Positions 31,874 to 39,139 of a DNA stretch of 39,139 nucleotides are shown here, piece after piece. The number at the start of each line of letters is the position of its first letter. Position 1 is the stretch's first letter. Source of the stretch: Gamarada debralockiae (Eukaryota > Ascomycota > Leotiomycetes > Helotiales > Hyphodiscaceae); contig NXFV01000684.1 of the NCBI GenBank assembly GCA_002803225.1, positions 1-39,139 on the forward strand. Direction: 5' to 3'. Both the position numbers and the translations under genes were made by a program. The notes below the pieces were generated by a model. The model saw nothing but the letters and a program-made list of their open reading frames with translations, did not search any database and was not told the DNA's origin.

Positions 31874-32313
31874 TTTTTTATGGCTATTTTGGGAGACTTA
31901 CTTAACCCTACACGTGTGCTTTTGCTCTCGAACTACTCCCGATACTACATAAAGAAGAAAGAAAGAGCTGATGAAGTTCGGTTGAAAGGCAGGTTGCGGC
32001 GGAAAACGCCGAGCGTTCGTCCCGGATGCGCGCTGAGGTTAGCAAGACTTCCCGAGAGAATGAGGAGTTTGTTCGTAACGTCGAGAGGGCAAAGATGCTA
32101 GAGGGCATACAGTCTAAGGCTGCGATGAAGCGGAAGCGGAAGCGGCTGAACAAGGACGACGACGACGACGGTGGTGGTGAGGAGGATGCCTCTGCCGCGT
32201 CTGCTCTGGCGCAGGAGAGGAGATGGACATTCAATCAGACATCCTTGGCAAAGAAGAGAGAGCGAGAAGAGCAGCCGGAGCTGGTCAAACGGGTGTTGAG
32301 CAAGATCTTTTAA
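31110..32313 (+). CDS. ESF2: Pre-rRNA processing protein Esf2 (ABT1 family)
   Basis: Esf2 is a nucleolar SSU-processome factor that binds RNA and stimulates the helicase Dbp8 in 18S rRNA maturation. Exon 1 is 31110-31762 and exon 2 is 31989-32313; 325 aa. The acidic N-terminus (DAEDSNDEESQGYNSEEQEL) is followed by the RRM (about residues 110-210): SGVVYLSRVAPFMKPVKLRS, LLKPYGTINRIFLAPED, EGWLEFVDKKDAKKACELLN and IWNLVYLRGFKWNNLTE. The intron (31763-31988, GTACGT...TTGAAAG) joins NLTE to QVAAENAERSSRMRAEVSK, the family's C-terminal helix, then a basic KRKRKR patch and WTFNQTSLAKKRE. I start at the ATG of MLPDKRNQF; the upstream in-frame codons have no ATG. Confidence 0.94.
31834..31868 (+). 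repeat. (TC)n microsatellite inside the ESF2 intron
   Basis: About 17 TC units lie in the middle of the unusually long 226-nt intron. The rest of the intron is pyrimidine-rich, and expansion of this tract may explain the intron length. Confidence 0.9.
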
Positions 32314-32690
32314 TTCGATAGAGCAATGAAACGGCTACTTAATAACGGTGGCAGTGGTACTTTGATTCAGACTTCCGACTCAACATTTTAATCCTATTAT
32401 AGTGCCAGATGTCCTGCTTTTGTTCTCTATATTCTATGAAATGGAGATTGCTTATGCACGTAGACAAGCACTGCAAATAACAGGTCTCTCTAGAATTTCA
32501 GAATGAATATGTGTACTCCTGAATAATTACATATACAGCTTCTTTGCACTCTAATAAAAACTAGATAGAAAATGGGAGCTTGTCACGGCATTGTTATGTT
32601 CTATGATCGATACGTATTGTCTATTCCCAGCATGTTCGAGATTTGTAAGGCAGTGAAAGACTATCAGTCGGCTCGTTTGTAATTTGGACC
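32314..32690. other. Intergenic region downstream of ESF2
   Basis: AT-rich, no gene; presumed ESF2 3' end and flank of the LINE remnant. Confidence 0.4.
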
Positions 32691-32699
32691 CGAATTTTT

Positions 32700-33476
32700 G
32701 CCTTGTTTTAGGTGCCCTGCCTGAAGGCTCGATCCGGGTGAGGATACGTGCCATCCCCCTCCCTTATAAGCATAGGATTCCTATTGGTGAGCTGTCTAGC
32801 CTTTCCTGGAATGCAGCGACCCGCCCGTCTAGGTATAGGTCAATCGGCGGGGTGTGTGTCTCTGTTTCAAGGGCCCTAGTAGGTGTAGCCTTATAGGCTC
32901 CTGCTATAACTCGCAAGCACTTGTTCTGGATTGGCTGTAGTTTGGCTACTAGGCCCTTAGGCTTGACTAGTCGGCTGGTGAGTGCCATGTACTAGCGCCG
33001 TATGCTAGAGCCGGCCGTACAACAGCTGAGGAGATCTGCCGGGACCGAGCGAATGAGGCTCCCCATGTAGATACTGCTATTCGCACTAGAGCTCCTGTCT
33101 GGGTGCTGGCCTTACGCTGCACTGCACGGAAGTGGGCTGTCCAACGTAGCTAGTGTCTAGCCAGACCCCAAGGACCCTAATATCCGGGGAAGGGTGTCTG
33201 TTCCATCTAAATGTACGCTAGCCTCTAGGTTGAACTGGCGACTACGTGTAAAATGGATTAGCTCATATTTGCTAGGTGCAAATTCATTCCATGACGTCTA
33301 GCCCAGGTTGTGCATCCAGAGTGGCTTACTCCTAAGACACGGCAGTTATTTTCGGTCGGGCGGCTATAAGCCAGCATGTTAATGTCGTCTGAGAAGCCTA
33401 TAGCTGATAGGCCCTCCTTTGGCTGTTGGCAGAGCTCTAGGAGTTCTGCGGCCAACTTAATATAGATCTTATTGCC
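32700..33476 (-). pseudogene. Tad-like LINE reverse transcriptase remnant
   Basis: The minus strand carries GFSDDINMLAYS (about 33362-33400), the RT palm motif usually F[A/V]DD; then NEFAPSKYELIHFTRSRQF, RVLGVWLD, and after frame changes STWGASFARSRQISSA, VVRPALAYGASTWHSP and LQPIQNKCLRVIAGAYKATP. The last three are the C-terminal RT/thumb segments of fungal Tad1-type non-LTR elements. Stops and at least three frame changes show it is dead. The copy is 5'-truncated at about 33477 against a pogo-like fragment. Confidence 0.8.
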
Positions 33477-33722
33477 CTAATGCCTACAATAGATCAAGAA
33501 GTTGATATACGATCGTAATACATCCTCCTGATTAGCATATAAAGCTTTGTTGGCTCCTCCTTTTGTGTTTTGTGCTAGACGACCTTCGAGACGCGCTTTG
33601 AAGAGTCGATAAGGGACGTGAAACTTGGCCGCTGCCTTCGATATTTTGACTCCCGGTGTTTTTTCGTAGTACTTGATGGCATTGGCAATATCTGCCTCTC
33701 TTTCTGCATTGAATCTGGTCAT
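33477..33722 (-). pseudogene. Pogo/Fot-like transposase N-terminal fragment
   Basis: An 81-residue frame starts MTRFNAEREADIANAIKYYE and continues KISKAAAKFHVPYRLFKARL, the psq-type helix-turn-helix of pogo-superfamily (Tc1-mariner, DDE_1) transposases. It ends at a stop exactly where LINE sequence begins, so the LINE truncated or interrupted it. The CENP-B-like and DDE domains are missing. Confidence 0.75.
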
Positions 33723-34157
33723 GTTGTTGATTTATTATAAATTATTTAAGAGTTAAGGGTCGAAAAATCGACCGTATCGCTGAAGCCCACGAATTGGCGC
33801 AGCCGCGAAATTAGTGGGTCAGTTGGTTGTACCTTGGATAGACGTATGAAGACATACAGGTACACCAACAGGGATCGGTAGCATCACCACAGAAACTGGG
33901 AGACTACTAAGTGGCCTTTCAGACAGTGAAGAAAAGACGCATATGGAAGATAGGAGGGAGAAGCACGATGTAATGAAAAGAGCGTAAGTCTGTCGATTCT
34001 CGCTGTGTTTTTACGGGTTGGTTTTCGATTTCCTTGTACATTAGCCTTGTCGGATCCAGTTTCCCAGTCAAAATACCAAAATTGGATTTCGGAAATGAAA
34101 GTTGTATTTCCAAGATCCAATTTTTGTATTCTGAATTGGGAAAACGAATTTAACAGG
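33723..34157. other. Non-coding repeat flank
   Basis: No gene. A short palindrome GGTCGAAAAATCGACC lies near 33757-33772, upstream of the pogo-like start, and may be part of its terminal region. Confidence 0.35.
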
Positions 34158-34226
34158 CCGACGTAAGGCTAATGTATCTTCAGACATAAGAGATAGCCCA
34201 GGTCTCCTCAGTCTGTGGTCGTACGT
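34158..34226 (-). pseudogene. 5S rRNA pseudogene, 5' fragment
   Basis: The minus strand starts ACGTACGACCACAGACTGAG and GAGACCTGGGCT, almost identical to the first 33 nt of the intact 5S gene, then diverges. A weaker match (ATACATTAGCC) continues, and the 3' half is missing. No TATA box at -30. Confidence 0.7.
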
Positions 34227-34300
34227 GGCAGTAATTCAGCTGCTTTAATCTATCAAGGGCGTGGAAACCCGTTTTTATGAGGGCTTAGGCAGCCGTCTAT

Positions 34301-34329
34301 GGGTGGTTAGTGCAACACTAACCCCACCC
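34301..34329. repeat. Short perfect-type hairpin
   Basis: GGGTGGTTAGTG and CACTAACCCCACCC pair around CAA with one bulged base. It overlaps the internal-control-region end of the adjacent 5S pseudogene. Confidence 0.6.
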
Positions 34330-34413
34330 CAGCTACTAGTCTACCAGTGATCTGAGGCTGTTGCATGGCAGAGCGGACCGAAGCCCAATTCTCCTCACTC
34401 TGTGGTCGTATGT
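34316..34413 (-). pseudogene. 5S rRNA pseudogene, 3'-truncated
   Basis: The minus strand starts ACATACGACCACAGAGTGAG and keeps GGTCCGCTCTGCCATGCA, GCCTCAGATC and AGACTAGTAGCTGGGGTGG, so about 98 of 119 nt are recognisable. The 3' strand of helix I (GTTGTATGT) is missing, and helix II is mismatched (GTGAGG with CCTCAG). Not expected to work. Confidence 0.75.
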
Positions 34414-34756
34414 GACAAAAATTTCTCTTGTTTTAATAAATAGATTTAAGGATATTACTGCAGAATTTGAACCCAGGTTCGAGAAACCGAGACCGTCGGC
34501 TCGGAAGCCACGATACGTGCTTTTTCCAAATTCGGGACAGAGTAAGATCATGATACAATATCGAGCTTCTTAAACCCCCGAAAGTATGCATTTTTAAGCC
34601 TCAATACTAGTTAGTACTACTGACTTCTAAGACCACTAAAGGGTCAACGCCTGGAGATATCCAGGTAGCGGATTAGCTTGCCGACCTTCCAGAAAAAAGA
34701 CTTCAATTTGGCGTCTTTGCTTCAAAGAAATCTAGAAAAACCCCGAACGTCTTTCC
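34414..34756. other. Intergenic region between the 5S pseudogene and the DUF7580-like gene
   Basis: No gene is supported; presumed 3' flank of the minus-strand gene. Confidence 0.4.
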
Positions 34757-36563
34757 TTAATGTCGCTCTTCGACAAAGCCCGAGCTCTCGCCAGGCTCTG
34801 CATGTTGCATTACTTGGCGTCTGAGGAATTTCGGGATTGCTGATCGCAACCCAAACTGAGCACGTTGGTCCACGGCAATATCTTCTCCGTCGTTCTCTGA
34901 CATGTAATCCTCGAATTTTGCAACTGACAGATCTGAAAAATTTCCTGCTCCGTCATCATACTCAAGCGGTTCCTTCTCGATCTTACGCATTTTCAAATTT
35001 TGTAGTTGATCCACAATATAAAGAAACGGTAGAGTGGCAGCCACAAGCTGTGGAAGGAGGCTCCTTTTGCGATCATCAACAATCTTTAAAAACATCTCCC
35101 TCTCTTCTGATTTGAGAAGTTCAAGATCCGCTATCGGCCACATTAATATTCCATAAAATCAATTCTAAGGATAATACTTACAATTAGGACCAACGAAAGC
35201 GCACACGGCAACTAATGCATTAACCATCCCAAGTTCTGGCACAAAAAGTGCCACAAGGTCGACCCATACGCCGTATCTGCACTTCTTTTGGTGAGCACTT
35301 TCCCAGCCCCTTCTATTATTATCCAGCAAGCCAAGATGTTTGGACATGATTTTTGGTTCGGACACGAATTTAGATCTCCTTCCATCTTTCACCATCTGAC
35401 GCCACTGCCTGGCTATTTCGTAATGTACGACCCTCGCCTGCAGGATTCCATGCGCAGTAGTATTAGCTTCAGCGATATCCCATAGCGCTTTGAAGGTTCT
35501 TGGTAAGGTTTTTTGGTTGCGACGATGAACTGAAATTGCATGATGCAAGGTGTAGGCCATGTACTTGAGATCGCCGAACATCGCTGCCATTTCCGTCACA
35601 CTTGTGCCATTAACACGTCGGGAAGGCTTCTTTGGTGGCCTCGGCGGTCTATCACCCGCTTGACGCTTCTTCCCGGCGGCATTAGTTGAGCTCAATCGCG
35701 AAGTATCGTAAGGCGAATCTTCCAATTTAGGAGATAGAGATATCTCTAACGTTTTGACTTGAGATTCAACACCGTCTACAAATTCACCTGGCTGGGCCTC
35801 AAGCTTAAATTCGTGTTCCAGTTTCAGGTCGTCGGCGGCAGCGGCTTCTTGGACAAATCGGCATTCGGCAACCATCTGCATCGTGGACAGCTGTTTTTGG
35901 TCTTGCTTCGTGCTTTTCTGTTTCTCTTGACTCTCTCGATCTGCCTGGAGTGCCTCTGGAGAATCTTAACGTGACATCGTAGCTCCTTCAGCCTTTTCTG
36001 CAACTGGGAATGAGACAAACTCCATTTGAGTTTCCTCCCTATTCTGTTCCGCCACGCTACCTTATCGGCCTTCTCGGTCTACGTTTCAAGGGCGAGTTAG
36101 CAAGCGCCTAAATTAATCGTCGGCAGCTTTAACATGAACTGCGGACCTCAGGCAAGCTTACCGATATTGATGATTCGCAACTGACTATGTCAAAGAACTC
36201 GGATTCTTCTCGAATTTTGGTCAGATCATTATCAATCAAGCTAATGATATTTTTGCAGGTATCGCGCGAGCTTCCCAGAAAATCTCCTAGCTTGGACTCT
36301 AATTCGGGGTCCTTCCATGAAGGGTGGTCATGCTCTTCAAGCATTTTTGCAGCAATATCATAGCTGGTGATCGACGCGAGAAGTAAAAGTGATTCCGTAT
36401 GGAATATGCCTTGCTCACTGGCAAGCTCATCTTTGAACTTCTTGATCTCGGAATCATAGTTTTTGTACCGTTTGAAAGGACGGAGAACGTCGTCATAGTG
36501 CTCTGTAGTCGAAATCAGGAGAGGAAGAATGGCAAGCACTAGGCCAATCTCGAATCCGGACAT
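34757..36563 (-). pseudogene. DUF7580-like fungal protein with one frame break
   Basis: Start MSGFEIGLVLAILPLLISTTE, the signature opening of a large ascomycete family (DUF7580-type; role unknown, some relatives annotated near NLR or prion-like domains). Exon 1 is 36563-36162, then intron GTAAGC...CGTAG (36161-36079). Exon 2 runs 36078-35182 and begins TEKADKVAWRNRIGRKLKWS. Near 35970 the frame must shift by one base from LKELRCHV to DSPEALQADRESQEKQ; no intron explains it. The rest is open: KKPSRRVNGTSVTEMAAMFGDL, WDIAEANTTAHGILQARVV and LVALFVPELGMVNALVAVCAF. An intron (35181-35131, GTAAGT...GATAG) leads to exon 3, 35130-34757 (SDLELLKSEEREMFLKI...). One sequencing error would make it intact. 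Confidence 0.6.
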
Positions 36564-36677
36564 GATCAAAGAGGAAAGATTTACTTCAACGTAAATTATG
36601 AAGAACCAAGTTGGTGAAAACAGCGGATGGATATGTAAGAGAATATAAATCCTAAGCCCCGTAAAGAGCGGGACCAA

Positions 36678-37010
36678 ATCGCAGTAGTATGTGGGTTGAA
36701 GCTTAAGCCTCCACCATGCGATAGTGAGGCGGAGTTTGACCAGTGCCTCGATATGATTGTAGCAATGTTTTCAGGGATTATCCTTGCTCTAGGCAGACAA
36801 TAGCAGAAGCAATGCTGAACCGTAGAGCTTGGTGTAACAATGAGAAAATGAGGCGGCGGACGTCGTTTGGTAGCCCATCATCGACTTTTCGATATGTGAG
36901 CCACTGCAGGAAACATATTAAGATCTTTATAAGCCCCCTCCCTTCTGTCTCATCTAACTTCGCAGCCTGACAGTCAGCATGGAGGGGGAAAAAATTTACC
37001 GGTAAAGGTA
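36678..37010. other. Spacer between divergent genes
   Basis: No gene is supported. It separates the minus-strand DUF7580-like gene from the plus-strand PHD/C2H2 gene, whose 5' end I could not fix. Confidence 0.35.
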
Positions 37011-38905
37011 TGGGTTGAAAGCACGGAGAGTTTATCGTCCACTGCCGACGGCATTTATGAAGGCCTTGCATCTCGGCTCTGCGACGCTTGCATTGCGCTA
37101 CTCAAGTCTTTTTCACCACATCTATCACAGATTTTTCAAACCGCGGCGGACATTGTCGCATTTCAGGAGATTTTAATGAAACTACAATTATGGCGCGATG
37201 GATTTGGTCCAGGAGAGCTCGACGAGATTTTGGCTGGTTCAAAAACAATTCAAGGCCTGGTTCTCCGACATCTAACAGACATCTCAAATCTCTCAAGATG
37301 CGGTGAGTTCAAACACAATCATTCTCTATATTATCTTAAGACTGACTACTAGCAAGGTGTCCTCATATCAGTGAAGACTCTGGTGAGTGAGACGTATGCC
37401 GCAGAGCAGGTACAAGAAATGGAGAAATTGGTCGAAGAGGCAACGATTGTCATTAAGTCGGATGATAATGATTCCGACGTAGAGTCTGAGGAAGAGTTTT
37501 CTTCGCTGCTGCATGATAGTGTTCATGCGCACAAGGCGAATATGGTCGAAGACCTCGACCGCCATGTCGGTCTGTTGATGAACCTCCTGCCTTCTTTGTA
37601 TCATTTCTTGGAATACATCAGACAAGAGGGAGAGCACGGAGCAGCAGCAGAAAATGAGTTCACATCCTCACGGGCTGCCTCGGCCTACATTAGCATTGTT
37701 CGAGAGAAATTTACGCTCGCCGAGGAGGAAATTGTGAAGCGGCTGTTGCTTTACTAGCAGCAGATAGAGTTCAGGATCGACAATGCCCACTATGCCTCAA
37801 GACTACCAACGGGAAGCGAAAAGATTTTGTAGCCCATGTCGGAAAGCATATGGAAGCTATTGCGTTCACAGCATTGCCAAAGGAGTCAGAGTCCGACGTG
37901 GACCATAGTTCGCAATCAGGGCTGGACGAAGAGTCGGAGGGAAAACACCATCGCTTCCAGTTAAGCCACAGAAACCCCTCACGCATCTTGGAATTACTTT
38001 CATCTGATGAAGATAATGCCGAAGATGATCGAACTTACTGTTTCTGTAAGTCGGTAAGCTACGGGTACATGGTTGGTTGCGAAAATGAGGATTGTGAGAT
38101 ACAGTGGTTTCATTGGACATGTGTAGGGGTCAAAAGCAAACCTCTAGGCCCGTGGTATTGTTCAGCTTGCTTAAGTGATTTGGCAGAAAAACGAAAATTC
38201 GACCCTAGTACGCAGGCTAGTTTGCAGAGCGCGATGTCTTTAGAAGACATTGAGATCCAGATCAGACAGGACCAAGAAACGAGCTGCTCACAGTGCAGTC
38301 ACGCCCCCTTTGAAAATTCAATATCCTTACGCCGGCACATTGCTGCGGCTCATACACGACCGTTCACTTGTGTATTCTCTTTCGCAGGCTGTAGTAGCGC
38401 TTATGGATCCAAAGGCGAATGGAAGCGCCACATTGCGTCCCAACACCTCTGCTTGTCCTATTACCGCTGCTCGTCTTGCCTACAAAGCACGGTTGAAGGC
38501 AAAGACAACGAGTTTAATCGAAAGGATCTCTTTACTCGACATCTCCTTAGCATGCACGCCCCCTTCGCGATCAAGGAAGCTGTCGCTAAAGTTGGTAGTA
38601 AATTGCACCTTGAATGGGAAGCACATGTCAAGGAGATGCAGACTTCCTGTTTAGTGATTAGACGGAGCCCGCCACAGAGAAGCACCTGCCCCAAGTGGGA
38701 TTGCCCGAACGTCTTTGAGGGCGCTGGCAGCTGGGATGACTGGACTGAGCATGTTGGACGTCATATGGAAACTGGTGAGACAAATAGACTTGGTGTAGAC
38801 AAGTTGTTAGCTAGATGGGCTCTTGAGGAGGGCATTATTGAACGAAAGGAGGATGGCAAGTATAGGCTTTGTGGTACAGACAAAGAGGGTGGTGTTGGGG
38901 GCTAG
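37011..38905 (+). CDS. PHD-finger plus C2H2 protein (putative chromatin or transcription factor), one frame break
   Basis: The start is not resolved; the coding frame is clear from IYEGLASRLCDACIALLKSF (37053 on). Exon 1 ends at 37302; intron 37303-37356 (GTGAGT...GCAAG); exon 2 continues CGVLISVKTLVSETYAAEQ. Near 37741 one base seems lost: EEEIVKRL must shift to AVALLAADRVQDRQCPLCLK, a C2H2 finger (CPLC...HVGKH) followed by MEAIAFTALP, a common fungal arrangement. Next comes a C4HC3 PHD finger (38038-38172): CFCKSVSYGYMVGC, FHWTCVGVKSKPLGPWYCSAC, of the ING/Yng type that binds histone H3 tails. Further Cys/His pairs follow (CSQCSHAPFENSISLRRHI, CSSAYGSKGEWKRHI), then CPKWDCPNVFEG. The tail RLGVDKLLARWALEEGIIE ends at 38905. 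Histone-linked function is inferred from the PHD. Confidence 0.65.
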
Positions 38906-39094
38906 TACAGTGATGGGGAGGTGTGACGATGGGGAAGAGATAATAAATAAAAGGGATTTGGCTCTGCTTGAGTATCTCAGTACCAATTTTGTGAGGATTT
39001 TCAACAATATCGATATCGATTTTGACTTTCCACTTTCCACTCCAGTCTTTAAGAATTTAATTATCAGGGAACGAATGAAAATATATATATATAT

Positions 39095-39139
<45 letters not shown>
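38906..39139. other. 3' flank ending in (AT)n and poly-T
   Basis: It holds AATAAATAAAA near 38943 (a poly-A signal-like stretch), an (AT)n run near 39081-39095 and about 40 Ts to the end of the window. This looks like a contig edge in low-complexity DNA. Confidence 0.6.

Overview
The window is nuclear DNA of a filamentous ascomycete (Pezizomycotina). The signs are short GT-AG introns of about 45-90 nt, ATG-started multi-exon genes, fungal-type housekeeping genes, fungus-specific families (BTB/POZ proteins, DUF7580-like proteins, C2H2/PHD proteins), a dispersed 5S rRNA gene, and AT-rich repeat islands with transition-type differences that look like RIP. Leotiomycetes is my best guess, but that is inference. 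The window runs into a poly-T run at its right end, probably a contig edge.

Layout. 1-1.2 kb: 3' part of a pepsin-type aspartic protease homologue that lacks its second catalytic Asp. 1.2-4.6 kb: repeat island with a solo LTR, a decayed MULE transposase interrupted by an hAT-like MITE, and a BTB-like C-terminal fragment. 5.2-6.4 kb: acidic hypothetical gene with a disturbed frame. 6.7-13.6 kb: compact conserved block with a branched-chain aminotransferase (-), Erv2 sulfhydryl oxidase (+), proteasome beta-1 Pre3 (+) and a Pho80-type cyclin (+). 14.6-17.9 kb: minus-strand cluster of broken BTB genes. 18.5-24.6 kb: msh4 (-) divergent from rsa4 (+), which converges on a C2H2 factor (-). 25.5-30.8 kb: an intact 5S rRNA gene (-), two back-to-back solo LTRs, a GATCGATC-rich hAT-like element, a broken gene joining a tandem zinc-finger array to a DEDDh exonuclease domain, and a Tc1-like remnant. 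31.1-32.3 kb: ESF2. 32.7-34.4 kb: Tad-like LINE and pogo-like remnants and two 5S pseudogenes. 34.7-38.9 kb: a DUF7580-like gene (-) and a PHD/C2H2 gene (+), each with one frame break.

The housekeeping genes (MSH4 for meiotic crossovers, RSA4 and ESF2 for ribosome assembly, PRE3 for protein turnover, ERV2 for ER disulfide formation, BCAT, Pho80-type cyclin) can all be spliced in silico into uninterrupted proteins of normal length. The lineage-specific families carry repeated one- or two-base frame breaks. Splice sites were placed by eye from GT/GC-AG signals, reading frame and remembered family conservation; no search was run.
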